DNA of 64,000 nucleotides, from contig JBKHYJ010000015.1 in the NCBI GenBank assembly GCA_046565505.1, forward strand, positions 124,001 through 188,000, written 5' to 3'. The notes beneath the pieces are model-generated. The model had not been told where the DNA came from. It saw nothing but the letters and a program-made list of their open reading frames with translations, and made no database searches. The DNA is from JBKHYJ01 sp046565505 (GTDB lineage: Bacteria > Acidobacteriota > Blastocatellia > UBA7656). How positions within the stretch are numbered: position 1 is the first letter of the stretch; each line of letters starts with the position of its first letter. Below are positions 25,034-34,632 of this stretch, one piece after another. A program made the position numbers and the translations under genes.

Positions 25034-26392
25034 ATGAAGCGCGTCATCTTAGTTTGCATTTGCCTTTTATCTTTCACTGTCGCCCAGGCTCAAAACTGGC
25101 CGTCGTTCCGCGGCGCGAACGCGTCGGGCGTCGCAGACGGCAAGCCCACGCCGATCACCTGGGACGCCGCCAAGGGCACGAACATACTGTGGAAGACTCC
25201 CATCCCCGGGCTCGCGCACTCAAGCCCGGTCGTCTGGGGGAATAAAATCTTCGTCACGACCGCCATCAGCAGCAAGGGCGGCGAGTATTTTCGCCCGGGC
25301 CTGTACGGCGACGTAGACTCGGACAAAGACACCTCGAAGCACACCTGGAAGGTCTACGCCATAAATAAGCTCACGGGAAAAATCCTCTGGGAGAGGGTCG
25401 CATCCGAGGGCGTGCCGAAGGTCAAGCGCCACATCAAGTCCACGCATGCCAACTCCACGCCCGCGACTGACGGCAAGCACGTCGTGGCGTTCTTCGGCTC
25501 GGAAGGACTCTACTGCTACGACGAGGATGGCAAGCTCCTCTGGAAGCAGGACCTTGGCGTGCTCGACTCCGGCTGGTTCTACGACCCGGATTACCAGTGG
25601 GGCACGGCCAGCTCGCCCATCATCTACAAGAACATGGTCATGCTCCAATGCGACGTGCAGAAAGGGTCGTTCATCGCCGCTTACGACATCAAGGACGGCA
25701 AGCAGATATGGAAGACCCCGCGAGAAGAGATCCCTTCCTGGGGCACGCCGACTATTTACGAAGGCAAGACGCGCGCGGAGTTAATAACCAACGCGACGCG
25801 CGCCGCGCGCGGGTACGACCCGATGACGGGCAAAGAGTTGTGGCGACTCTCTGGCAACCCGGAAGTGACGGCAACCACGCCCGTGGCCGGGCATGACCTG
25901 ATATTCATCTGCAACAGCTACCGCCCGAATCAACCCATTTACGCCATACGGGCCGGGGCCAGCGGGGATATTTCGCTGAAAGACGGCGTGACTTCAAACG
26001 AGTACGTGGCATGGAGCATGCAGCGCGGCGGGACCTACATGCCGACGCCGATAATTTATGGGGACTACCTTTACACCTGCGCCAACCACGGCGTGCTGAC
26101 CTGCTACAACGCCAGGACCGGCGAGCGAGTCTACCAGCAGCGCATAGGCGACAAGGGCGGGTCCTACAGCGCGTCGCCCGTGGCGGCCGACGGGAAGGTC
26201 TACTTGTCTAGCGAAGACGGCGAAGTCTTCGTCGTCAAAGCGGGGCCGAAATATGAATTGCTGGCGACCAACACTATGGGCGAGGTCTTGATGGCGACGC
26301 CCGCCATCTCTGACGGGATGATCTTCGTGCGGGGCCAGCATAACCTCTTCGCCATCGGCGAGCCCGCGGCGAAATCGAAGTCCGGCAAGTGA
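25034..26392 (+). CDS. Exported PQQ-like beta-propeller protein
   Basis: A 452-residue protein with a clear signal peptide (MKRVILVCICLLSFTVAQAQ). The mature part starts directly with NWPSFRGANASGVADG and proceeds through about seven blades with HSSPVVWGNKIFVTTA, YAINKLTGKILWE and SASPVAADGKVYLSSEDGE-like motifs. The C-terminal FVRGQHNLFAIG closes the propeller. GAGGGAG upstream fixes the ATG at 25034 rather than an upstream one. It is related to the next two genes. No quinoprotein catalytic motif was identified. Confidence 0.88.
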   Translation: MKRVILVCICLLSFTVAQAQNWPSFRGANASGVADGKPTPITWDAAKGTNILWKTPIPGLAHSSPVVWGNKIFVTTAISSKGGEYFRPGLYGDVDSDKDTSKHTWKVYAINKLTGKILWERVASEGVPKVKRHIKSTHANSTPATDGKHVVAFFGSEGLYCYDEDGKLLWKQDLGVLDSGWFYDPDYQWGTASSPIIYKNMVMLQCDVQKGSFIAAYDIKDGKQIWKTPREEIPSWGTPTIYEGKTRAELITNATRAARGYDPMTGKELWRLSGNPEVTATTPVAGHDLIFICNSYRPNQPIYAIRAGASGDISLKDGVTSNEYVAWSMQRGGTYMPTPIIYGDYLYTCANHGVLTCYNARTGERVYQQRIGDKGGSYSASPVAADGKVYLSSEDGEVFVVKAGPKYELLATNTMGEVLMATPAISDGMIFVRGQHNLFAIGEPAAKSKSGK

Positions 26393-26425
26393 GCGTTCGC
26401 CGTGGTAGTATTTTTTTGAACGCTC
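26391..26425 (+). repeat. Inverted repeat overlapping the propeller stop codon
   Basis: GAGCGTTC (26391-26398) and GAACGCTC (26418-26425) are perfect 8-base arms. The 19-base loop contains seven T in a row, so the T-run lies inside the loop rather than after the stem, unlike a normal terminator. It may stabilise the 3' end of the mRNA. Confidence 0.4.
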
Positions 26426-26557
26426 GCGGGATGAATCAGGCGGGGTCGTCCTCACGACATATTAGAATGTGTGACGATGCAGCGCGGGCGCCGGCCCGGC
26501 GAATTCAGTAAAGTGCCCTCAGTCTTACCCGATCATATCTTTAGGAGGCATCGGTCT

Positions 26558-27919
26558 ATGAAGCGGTTTTTCGCGGGGCTTCAATGCGCCCTCATACTGT
26601 GCTCGCTCATTATTCCCGCGCCCTGTTTGCCTAAGAAAGAGTCGAACGCAGGTTCTAACTGGCCCGGGTGGCGAGGCCCCGGCAGCCAGGGCATCTCTAC
26701 GGAAAAGGACCTCCCCATCGAATGGAGCAACACGAAAAACGTCGCGTGGAAGGCCCCCATCCCGGGCCGCGGTCACTCGTCGCCCGTCGTCTGGGGGGAC
26801 CGAATATTTTTGACCACCGCCATAGAAGGCGAGATCATACCGGGGGCCAAGGCGGTCGAGCACAAGGACGAAGGCAAGCCGTGGCGCCACCCCGACAGCG
26901 TTGGCGGGGACCGCAGCCACGCCTTCAAAGTGTTGTGCCTGGACCGCGACACGGGCAAGACCCTCTGGGATCGCACCGCCTACGAGGGCAAGGTGTACGA
27001 CGACCGGCACAAGAGGAGCGCTTACGCCTCGCCGACCCCGACGACCGATGGCCGCCACGTCTACGCGTGGTTCGGGTCGGAGGGGCTCTACTGCTACGAC
27101 TTCGGGGGCAAGCTCGTCTGGAAACAGTCGCTCGGCGGGATCGCCACGATGGGGATGGGGGTCGGCACCTCGCCCGTGCTCTACGAGGACCTGCTGATAC
27201 TCCAATGCGACGAAGATAATGGCGAGAAATCATTCATCGCCGCGGTGGATAAAAAGACAGGCAGGCAGGTGTGGAGGCAGACACGGAAGGTCCAGGCGAG
27301 CTGGTCTACGCCCGTGCTCGCTCGCGCCGGCGGCCGCACGGAGCTTATCACCAACGGCAACGAGCTTATCATCTCCTACGACCCGCGGACCGGCAACGAG
27401 CTGTGGCGCTCGAAGGGCGTCGAGAGCAACGCCATCCACACGCCGCTTGTGGGCGACGGCGTGGTGTACGTCACGGCGGGCTTCCCGGCGAAGCGCGTGC
27501 TGGCGATCAAGCTCGGCGGGACCGGTGACATAACAGGCGGCCCGAACATTCTATGGAAGTACGAGAAGGGCACAGCCTACGTCGCCTCGCCGATCCTTTA
27601 CGGCGATTACCTATACCTGATTTCCGATAAAGGCATACTCACATGTCTGGACGCGAAGACGGGGCAGGTGAAGTATGAAGGCGGGCGCGTCCCCGTCCCC
27701 GCGTCTTTCATGTCGTCGCCCGTCGCGTTCGACGGAAAGATACTGTTGTCGAGCGATGACGGCGACACGTTCGTGGTTAAGGCCGGGCCAGTACATGAAA
27801 TCCTGCGCACGAATTCCATCAGCGAGCCCATACACACAACCCCCGCGCTCGCCGGCGGAAAGATATTCATACGCGGCGAGAAGAACCTATACTGCATCAG
27901 CAACGGTGCGGGGAAGTAG
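26558..27919 (+). CDS. Exported PQQ-like beta-propeller protein (tandem paralogue A)
   Basis: A 453-residue protein with signal peptide (about 1-24). The mature N-terminus NWPGWRGPGSQGISTEKDLP and the motif PGRGHSSPVVWGDRIFLTTA are nearly repeated in the following gene product, and both end with a KIFIRGExNLYCI segment, so the two arose by tandem duplication. About seven blades are seen. AGGAGG stands 9 bases before the ATG at 26558. The mature domain starts with no linker, so the protein is probably free in the periplasm. Confidence 0.88.
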   Translation: MKRFFAGLQCALILCSLIIPAPCLPKKESNAGSNWPGWRGPGSQGISTEKDLPIEWSNTKNVAWKAPIPGRGHSSPVVWGDRIFLTTAIEGEIIPGAKAVEHKDEGKPWRHPDSVGGDRSHAFKVLCLDRDTGKTLWDRTAYEGKVYDDRHKRSAYASPTPTTDGRHVYAWFGSEGLYCYDFGGKLVWKQSLGGIATMGMGVGTSPVLYEDLLILQCDEDNGEKSFIAAVDKKTGRQVWRQTRKVQASWSTPVLARAGGRTELITNGNELIISYDPRTGNELWRSKGVESNAIHTPLVGDGVVYVTAGFPAKRVLAIKLGGTGDITGGPNILWKYEKGTAYVASPILYGDYLYLISDKGILTCLDAKTGQVKYEGGRVPVPASFMSSPVAFDGKILLSSDDGDTFVVKAGPVHEILRTNSISEPIHTTPALAGGKIFIRGEKNLYCISNGAGK

Positions 27920-28039
27920 AGAAACAGAGTTCCAAGCCCCGCGCGGGACAGAATGTGGCGGAACCATAAGGGCGCCGCGCCGGGCGAAGCGAGATGGTCT
28001 CGGGCTTTCGCCCCTGGCCGTAGGAGAGGTTGGAATACG

Positions 28040-29419
28040 ATGAGGCTATTTGTCATGACTATGCGGCGCGCGTTTATCGTCTATCTGCTCGCGCTTTCTG
28101 TCTTCGACCCGTGCGCGGCGCGGGCGTCAGGCGAAGGATCTAACTGGCCCCAGTGGCGGGGCCCGGCGGGCCAGGGCGTTTCGGAAGAGAAGGGGCTTCC
28201 GACTGAATGGAGCGATACAAAAAACGTCGAGTGGAAGACGCCCATCCCGGGGCGGGGGCACTCTTCGCCCATCGTGTGGGGGAACAGAATTTTTCTGACC
28301 ACCGCGGTCGAAGGCCCCACCGTGCCCGACCATAAGCCATACAAGCATATGATTCGTGACAGAGAGTTCACGCACCCAGACTGGACGGGCTCGGACCACA
28401 GCTACACTTTCAAGCTCATCTGCGTGCACGCGGACACGGGAAAGATCGTCTGGGAGCGTACGGCTTATGATGGACCGGTCTTCGACCACAGGCACCGCAG
28501 AAACACCTACGCCTCGCCCACCCCTACCACGGATGGGAAGTATGTGTACGCCTTCTTCGGCTCGGAGGGCCTCTATTGCTACGACTTCAACGGGAAGGCC
28601 GTATGGAAGGCGTCGCTCGGCGGCATCCCGCAGCTCGGCATGGGGCCGGGCTCGTCGCCCGTCATCTACGGGAATCTCTTGATAGTCACGGCGGACCAGG
28701 ATGGCGGCGAATCTTCTTACATCACCGCGCTGGACAAGGCGACGGGCAGGCAGGTCTGGAAGACCCCTCGCAATAACCATGCGAGCTGGGCGACGCCCGT
28801 GCTGGTCAAGACGGACAGGCGCGTCGAGCTTGTCGTGAGCGGGTCCGAGACGGCCGTCTCTTACGACCCGGCTACGGGCAAAGAGTTGTGGAGGTGCAAG
28901 GGCGTCGAGAGCCATGCGATACCGACCCCGGTCGTCAGCGGCGACATCGCCGTGCTCTCCGCCGGGAGCCAGGCGAAGCGCGCTATGGCCATACGCCTCG
29001 GCGGGACCGGCGACATAACCGACAGCGCGAACATTTTATGGAAGTATCAAAAGGGCACCGCTTACGTGCCGTCGCCGATACTCTACGGCGATTACGTCTA
29101 CCTGATGACCGACGCCGGGATTTTGACCTGCATAGACGTGAAGACGGGCGAGGTTAAATATGAAGGCGGGCGCGTCCCCGTGCCGGCGAAGTTTATGGCG
29201 TCGCCCGTCGCGTTCGACGGTAAGATATTGCTGACGAGCGAAGACGGCGACACGTTTGTGCTGAAGGCCGGGCCGACGTTCGAGGTGGTCCGCACCAACT
29301 CGTTGGCCGAGCCGGTCTTTGCGTCGCCGGCCATTGCGCGCGGGAAGATTTTCATACGCGGCGAGAGGAATCTTTACTGCATCGGCGCGCGGGAAACGAA
29401 AGCTAAGAGTAGAAGTTGA
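28040..29419 (+). CDS. Exported PQQ-like beta-propeller protein (tandem paralogue B)
   Basis: A 459-residue protein, the tandem partner of the gene at 26558, with the same length, blade order and motifs (NWPQWRGPAGQGVSEEKGLP, PGRGHSSPIVWGNRIFLTTA, FIRGERNLYCIG). Differences are spread over the whole length, which means an old duplication rather than an assembly artefact. The signal peptide follows a short N-region. The ATG at 28040 has GGAGAGG about 11 bases upstream; a further ATG at 28058 is possible. The next gene starts only 6 bases after its stop. Confidence 0.88.
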   Translation: MRLFVMTMRRAFIVYLLALSVFDPCAARASGEGSNWPQWRGPAGQGVSEEKGLPTEWSDTKNVEWKTPIPGRGHSSPIVWGNRIFLTTAVEGPTVPDHKPYKHMIRDREFTHPDWTGSDHSYTFKLICVHADTGKIVWERTAYDGPVFDHRHRRNTYASPTPTTDGKYVYAFFGSEGLYCYDFNGKAVWKASLGGIPQLGMGPGSSPVIYGNLLIVTADQDGGESSYITALDKATGRQVWKTPRNNHASWATPVLVKTDRRVELVVSGSETAVSYDPATGKELWRCKGVESHAIPTPVVSGDIAVLSAGSQAKRAMAIRLGGTGDITDSANILWKYQKGTAYVPSPILYGDYVYLMTDAGILTCIDVKTGEVKYEGGRVPVPAKFMASPVAFDGKILLTSEDGDTFVLKAGPTFEVVRTNSLAEPVFASPAIARGKIFIRGERNLYCIGARETKAKSRS

Positions 29420-29425
29420 GACGTT

Positions 29426-30988
29426 ATGCAACAAGCTGCGCCGCCGGCTGATCCCGGCAGTCAATCCCTAACACTGTTGTTGCTGGTTTCGATCCTGCTG
29501 CCCCCCGCCGGGCTGATCCTGCTGTGGCGGCGCGGCGATATCGAGACGGGCAAGAAGGCTTTCGGCACTCTGGGCATAGTCATTCTCAGCGCGGCGTACG
29601 CGATGCTGATTTTCGGGCCCGGCCTCTCGGTTGGCGACGGGGCGGCCGAGGACCACTACGCGGAACTGGAACAGCACCGCGCGCGGCAGCAGGCGGCCGC
29701 GGCGCAGGCCCCGGCTGCGGCGAGCGCCCCTGAGCAAAATGCCGAAGCCGCGAACGCGAATGCGGCGGCCGGCACGAACACTCCCCCGCCGAGTGACGCC
29801 GCTGCGGCTTCGCCCGCAAAGCCCGCCAGGAATTACTGGACGGATTTTCGAGGGCCCGCCAGGGATGGCCGCTACGACGAGGCGGCGATCAATACCAGGT
29901 GGCCTTCGGGAGGTCTGCCCCGGCTCTGGAGCCAGCCGATAGGCGGCGGGTACGCGTCTTTCGTCGTGGCAGAGGGGCGGGCGTTTACAATCGAGCAGCG
30001 GCGCAATAAGGAAGTCGTCGCCGCCTACGATGTCGAAACCGGCCGCGAGCTGTGGACGCATGCGTACGACGCTGAATTCAAAGAATCTATGGGCGGGGAT
30101 GGGCCGCGCGCAACGCCCACATGGAACGAAGGCCGCGTCTATTCGCTGGGCGCGCTCGGCGACCTGCGTTGCTTAGAGGCGAAGACCGGGAAGCTCGCCT
30201 GGTCTAAAAACATCCTCTCGGATAATGGCGCGCAGAATCTTCAATGGGGGGTTTCGGGCGCGCCGCTCGTGGTCGATGATAAGGTGATCGTCCTGCCCGG
30301 CGGCCCATCCGGCAAATCGGTCGTCGCCTACAATAAGCTAACGGGCGCGCGGGTGTGGTCCTCGCTGAGCGACAGGGCGTCATACACGTCGCCCATGCTC
30401 GTCACGCTGTCGGGCAGGCCGCAGGTTTTAGTCGTCACCGCCACACGAGTCGTGGGGCTTGAGGCAGAAGGCGGCTCGTTGCTGTGGGAGTTCCCCTGGG
30501 AAGTCCCGAACGTGGCGAACATCGCGCAGCCGGTCATCGTTGACGCTAATCGCTTCGTCATCTCGGCCGGCTATGGTAAAGGCGCGGCGCTCGTCGAGGT
30601 GACCCGGAGCGGCAACAGTTTCTCGGCCGCGAAGGTCTGGGAAAACGTCTCAATGAAGAACAAGTTCAACAGCTCTGTCATCCATGACGGTTACCTTTAC
30701 GGGCTCGACGAAGGGATTCTGACCTGTCTAGACGTGCGGACGGGCGAGCGCAAATGGAAGGGTGGCCGCTACGGCTATGGGCAGTTGCTTCTCGCGAATG
30801 GCCATCTGATCGTCATCACGGAAGAGGGCGAGCTGGTGCTGCTCAGGGCGACCCCGGATAAACATGACGAGCTTGCTAAGTTTGAAGCCATACAGGGCAA
30901 GACCTGGAATTACCCCGCCATCGCGGGCGGGCGCTTGCTCGTCCGCAATCAAACGCAGATGGCCTGCTTCGACCTGTCCGGCAGGTGA
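29426..30988 (+). CDS. Membrane-anchored PQQ-like beta-propeller protein
   Basis: A 520-residue protein unlike its neighbours in its N-terminus. It has two transmembrane segments (about 14-34 and 47-67), then an Ala/Pro/Asn-rich linker of about 65 residues, then the propeller (about 135-520) opening with YWTDFRGPARDGRYDE. The linker would hold the propeller away from the inner membrane on the periplasmic side. The blades show AYDVETGRELW, CLEAKTGKLAW and CLDVRTGERKW. It is the last of four consecutive propeller genes and starts 6 bases after the preceding stop, so it is probably translated from the same mRNA. It could anchor a complex made by the soluble propellers; that is inference. Confidence 0.87.
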   Translation: MQQAAPPADPGSQSLTLLLLVSILLPPAGLILLWRRGDIETGKKAFGTLGIVILSAAYAMLIFGPGLSVGDGAAEDHYAELEQHRARQQAAAAQAPAAASAPEQNAEAANANAAAGTNTPPPSDAAAASPAKPARNYWTDFRGPARDGRYDEAAINTRWPSGGLPRLWSQPIGGGYASFVVAEGRAFTIEQRRNKEVVAAYDVETGRELWTHAYDAEFKESMGGDGPRATPTWNEGRVYSLGALGDLRCLEAKTGKLAWSKNILSDNGAQNLQWGVSGAPLVVDDKVIVLPGGPSGKSVVAYNKLTGARVWSSLSDRASYTSPMLVTLSGRPQVLVVTATRVVGLEAEGGSLLWEFPWEVPNVANIAQPVIVDANRFVISAGYGKGAALVEVTRSGNSFSAAKVWENVSMKNKFNSSVIHDGYLYGLDEGILTCLDVRTGERKWKGGRYGYGQLLLANGHLIVITEEGELVLLRATPDKHDELAKFEAIQGKTWNYPAIAGGRLLVRNQTQMACFDLSGR

Positions 30989-31000
30989 CGTGGAAGAATC

Positions 31001-31056
31001 GGGCCGCGAGGCGACGAGGGGCAAGAACCTCTTCTACCCCCCGTCGCCTCGCGCCC
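31001..31056. terminator. Long bidirectional terminator-like hairpin
   Basis: The arm at 31001-31021 (GGGCCGCGAGGCGACG then AGGGG) pairs with 31037-31056 (CCCC then CCGTCGCCTCGCGCCC), with one bulged C and one internal mismatch. The stem is about 19 base pairs. It lies between the stops of the convergent propeller (30988) and TonB receptor (31077) genes and probably ends transcription from both sides. Confidence 0.7.
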
Positions 31057-31076
31057 GGTTGTACCACTCCTCTTAA

Positions 31077-34000
31077 TCAGAATAGGAGCTTCAACCCGAA
31101 CTGTATGTGGCGCGGGCTCTGCGCCGACAGGATTTGCCCGAAGGTCGGAGAGCCGAAGAAATTATCCGGCAAATCGAAGTTGGGGTGATTGAATAAGTTG
31201 AATGCCTCCGCCCTAAATTGCAGATCCATCCCCTCCCTGATTCGCGTGTTCTTCACGAGGGCCGCGTTGAAATTCTGAAACCCCGGGCCGTCAAGAATGT
31301 TCCTCCCCGAATCCCCGAAACTGCCGCGGGGCGGGAGCGCGAAGGCCGCCGTGTCGAACCATCGGTTGGGGCCGCGATTGTCCAGTTCAGGATTGCCGGC
31401 GACGTTCGGGCGGTCGTTGGCCCCGAACCCCAGGTTCGACCTCCCGGTGTTGCTGTTATCAATCTCCGGCAGCAGCGCCACGGTGAACGGCCGGCCGGTT
31501 TGCAGCGTCACTATGCCGTAGGTCTGCCAGCCCGTCAGCGCCGCCGTCAGCCAGCCATCGTCGGCCAGCATGTGCCGCCCCCGGCCGAAGGGGAAGTCGT
31601 AGCCGTAGCTGAGCGAAAGGCGGTGCCTCACGTCGAAGTTAGAGCGGCCGCGCTCGGCCCGCGTGTTGAAGCTGTCTTGCGGGAAGTTCGGGTCGCCCGC
31701 GCTCGTGAAGAATCCCGACGCGTTATCAATCGATTTCGACCACGTGTAGGACGACAGGAGCGACAGGCCGAAATCAAGGCTCTGCTGGAACCTGACCTGC
31801 AGGCTGTTATAGCTTGAGTTCGCGCTGGATTCTTCAAGGGTTATGTCGTCGAACTGCGGCACGGGGCGGGGGTTGAACGGCGCGGGGCTCGGCCTGGGCT
31901 GGTTGATGTCGCGGGCCGTCAGCAACTTGGTCCCCTTGCTGCCGACGTACGCGGCTTCGATCACGCGGGTCCTCCCCAGTTGTCGCTGTACGCTCAGGCT
32001 CCAGTGCTGCATGTAAGCCGTCCTCAGGCCGCGCTCGAACGCGAAGGCCGAATCGGGCAGCGCGAATGGGAATTGACTCGGGAACGGGTCGTTCAAAGTC
32101 AGCGGCAGGCCCGGCAGCGAGAAGAACAGATTCAGATCGAAATACGGGGCGTTGAAGTATAGCCCTTCGCCCGGCGCCAAGGCGGACTGATCGTAGTACA
32201 CGCCATATCCCGCGCGCATCACCGTGTCGCCTTTGTCGCCCACGCTCCACGCCAGCCCGACGCGAGGCGCAAAGTTATTCTTGTCCGGCTCGTACCCTCC
32301 GCGCGGCATGCCGCCCGTCCCGACGGCGACGAGCGACCTGGTGGCCGGGTCGTAGAGGGCCGCCCTGTCCTGCGCGTCGACCGGCGGCGAGTTGTACTCG
32401 TAGCGCAAGCCCGCCGAGACCGTGAGGTTCGGCCTCAGTCGAAAGCTGTCGTTGACGTAGAGGTTATAGCTTTCAGTCCTCAGGTGCTGCTGGTTATCGA
32501 GCCGCGCGCCTCCCGTGAGCGTCGGCAACCCGAGCAGCAAATCCGCCAGCGCGTTGCCCGTCAGCGGCGTCTGGTCTGAGAAAGTAAGGAAGCCGCGCGA
32601 TTGAACGTCGCGGAAGGCATTCTGCTGCGCGGCGCGGAAATCGAACCCGAATTTGACCAGGTGTCTGCCGCGCGCGTAACTCGCGCCGTCGAGCAGTTGA
32701 AACGTGTTGACCGCGCTCTGTTGCGGGTTGTTGAACTCATGGCCCAGGCGCGAGAACCCGGATACGGTGATGAAGCTCAGCCCGAAATCCCTGGGGTTAT
32801 TTGAAAGCTCCGGCAGCCCTACGCGCTCGTTTATGCTCGTCCCGGCATTCTCCTGAAGGACGGCCGAGGCCACGCGGTTGAAGGCCACGCGCGCCTCGTT
32901 GACGAAGGAGGGCGAGAAGATGTGCGTTTCGCTGATCATCAGGTTCTGCGCCCTCCGCGGCACGTCGTTGCCGAAGCCCGGGACGGCGGCGAAGCTCGGG
33001 CCGGAAAACGGCTCGAAGAGTTTTCTGTCGGCAAAGCTGTACCTGAAGGTAAGCTCCGACGCCGTGTTGACCGAATAATCCACGCGCGCGTCGAAATGGT
33101 CGTCGCGGTCGCGGAGCGTGGGCGAAGAAACGAAATTCTGGAATGGGACGGCGCGGTTAGGCGCGGGGTATAGCCCGGCGATAGCCAGCCCTATGGGGTT
33201 GATGAACGCCTCGGGGATCTTATTGCCGGGGAAAGGCTGCTGAGTGAATGGGTTGATCGGCGCGCGGAAAAGGCTCCGGGAGAAATCCCCCGCCCGCTCG
33301 GCGAGCGTCGGGACATTCGTCACGCGTGTGATGCCTTCGCGCACGCGCGTGCCTTCGTAGTCGGCGAAAAAGAAAGCCCTGTTTTTGACCACGGGGCCGC
33401 CGAAGGAGAAGCCGAATTGATTCCTCTGGTACTTCGGGGCCTCCTCTTCCGGGAGGGCGAAGTAGTTGCGCGCGTCGAGAGCGCCGTTGCGGAGGAACTC
33501 GTATGCCGTCCCGTGGTACGCGTTGGACCCGGACTTGAGCACCACGTTTACCTGCGCGCCCGCGTTGCGGCCGAACGAGGCGTCGTAGCTGCTGGTGAGC
33601 ACCTCGAACTCGCGTATTGCGTCCGCGGGAGGCTTTACGCTAAAGGTGTTCAGCTTCGGGTCAACGTTGTAGACGCCATCGAGGAGGAAGCTGTTTGAGT
33701 CTTCCCGCGCGCCGTTTACGTTGAAGGCGAAATCCCCGCGCACGCTCCCGGCCGACCCCGGCGCGGCGGGCACGGCGCCCGGTACTAGCAGCGTCAGCTC
33801 AAGGAAATTTCTTCCGTCCAGCGGCAGGCCGGTAATCTGATGGTTCTCGATGACGGTCCCTATTGCGGGCGAATCCTTCCTGATCGGGGCCTGCGGGGCC
33901 GTGACGACGACCTCCTCGGCTATGGGGCCGACTTCCAGGGCCACGTCTATCCTCAACTCCTGATTAACGCGGAGCACTAAATATTGCGTATACTTTTTGT

Positions 34001-34268
34001 ATGCCCCCTGCTCGACCTCTAGCCGATAGGGGCCCGGCGGCAGCAGGGAGACGACGAATTCCCCGTCGTCGCCGCTGGTCGTCACGCGCCGGTCCCCCGT
34101 GTCCGAGTTCTCCAGCTTTACCGTCGCGCCCGGCAGGTGCGCCTGGGAGCCGTCAGTGACAGTGCCTCGGACCGAGCCGCGGTAGGTCTGGCCGCGGGCC
34201 GACAGGCCGACCGTAAAAAAAGAGAGCAGTAGTAGGGATAGGATTCTTGCTTTCACAATGCCCTTCAT
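31077..34268 (-). CDS. TonB-dependent receptor, Oar-like, with carboxypeptidase-regulatory domain
   Basis: A 1063-residue outer-membrane receptor with signal peptide (MKGIVKARILSLLLLSFFTV start), a carboxypeptidase-regulatory-like domain at about 28-115 (VRGTVTDGSQAHLPGATVKL), a plug with LPLDGRNFLELTLLVPG and FLLDGVYN, and a large barrel ending FGLKLLF. The open frame runs 396 bases further upstream, but that part lacks a signal peptide and looks non-coding, so the ATG at 34268 was chosen although its SD is poor. It shares architecture but not close sequence with the receptor at 9198. The MbtH-like gene of the peptide helper cluster lies divergently 365 bases away; a link to siderophore uptake is possible, but Oar-like receptors are not typical siderophore receptors. 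Confidence 0.89.
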   Translation of the reverse strand: MKGIVKARILSLLLLSFFTVGLSARGQTYRGSVRGTVTDGSQAHLPGATVKLENSDTGDRRVTTSGDDGEFVVSLLPPGPYRLEVEQGAYKKYTQYLVLRVNQELRIDVALEVGPIAEEVVVTAPQAPIRKDSPAIGTVIENHQITGLPLDGRNFLELTLLVPGAVPAAPGSAGSVRGDFAFNVNGAREDSNSFLLDGVYNVDPKLNTFSVKPPADAIREFEVLTSSYDASFGRNAGAQVNVVLKSGSNAYHGTAYEFLRNGALDARNYFALPEEEAPKYQRNQFGFSFGGPVVKNRAFFFADYEGTRVREGITRVTNVPTLAERAGDFSRSLFRAPINPFTQQPFPGNKIPEAFINPIGLAIAGLYPAPNRAVPFQNFVSSPTLRDRDDHFDARVDYSVNTASELTFRYSFADRKLFEPFSGPSFAAVPGFGNDVPRRAQNLMISETHIFSPSFVNEARVAFNRVASAVLQENAGTSINERVGLPELSNNPRDFGLSFITVSGFSRLGHEFNNPQQSAVNTFQLLDGASYARGRHLVKFGFDFRAAQQNAFRDVQSRGFLTFSDQTPLTGNALADLLLGLPTLTGGARLDNQQHLRTESYNLYVNDSFRLRPNLTVSAGLRYEYNSPPVDAQDRAALYDPATRSLVAVGTGGMPRGGYEPDKNNFAPRVGLAWSVGDKGDTVMRAGYGVYYDQSALAPGEGLYFNAPYFDLNLFFSLPGLPLTLNDPFPSQFPFALPDSAFAFERGLRTAYMQHWSLSVQRQLGRTRVIEAAYVGSKGTKLLTARDINQPRPSPAPFNPRPVPQFDDITLEESSANSSYNSLQVRFQQSLDFGLSLLSSYTWSKSIDNASGFFTSAGDPNFPQDSFNTRAERGRSNFDVRHRLSLSYGYDFPFGRGRHMLADDGWLTAALTGWQTYGIVTLQTGRPFTVALLPEIDNSNTGRSNLGFGANDRPNVAGNPELDNRGPNRWFDTAAFALPPRGSFGDSGRNILDGPGFQNFNAALVKNTRIREGMDLQFRAEAFNLFNHPNFDLPDNFFGSPTFGQILSAQSPRHIQFGLKLLF

Positions 34269-34632
34269 AATTCGCTGTAGATTTCCACTAAGGTGGATCA
34301 GATTCTCATTAGCACAGACGGTATTCTGAATGCAATTGTTCCAGAAAAGTATTCCCGAATGGCAGGCGTGCGCGCCGCCAATGGCCGCCTCAGGAGAAAG
34401 GGATTCGGCGCACAATCGCCGGGGCCGCCGCGGGCACGGCCGCGCAGGCTGCGGCAACGAGAATTGCAACCGGAGGCTTGATTCGCAAATTGAAATTTGC
34501 GAAAGTAATAAGCCACCCAGAGACCGAGTCATCTTTGAACTCCGTGTATTATGCCTGCGTGGCTCATTCAATGATTCGCCCGGGAATAATCTTTGACAAT
34601 CACACTGACGGACAATCGAGAAGGAGGAAAAA
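34269..34632. other. Divergent region between TonB receptor and MbtH-like gene
   Basis: No gene is supported. It contains a small hairpin TCCAC/GTGGA in the receptor leader and the 22-base palindrome listed next. No good -10/-35 pair was found for either gene. Confidence 0.45.
34482..34503. promoter_or_regulatory. 22-base perfect palindrome, operator-like
   Basis: TTCGCAAATT (34482-34491) and AATTTGCGAA (34494-34503) are exact inverted arms with a 2-base centre, in the divergent region between the TonB receptor and MbtH-like genes. Length, symmetry and A/T-rich centre fit an operator for a dimeric repressor of MarR or TetR type. The regulator is not in the window. Confidence 0.55.
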
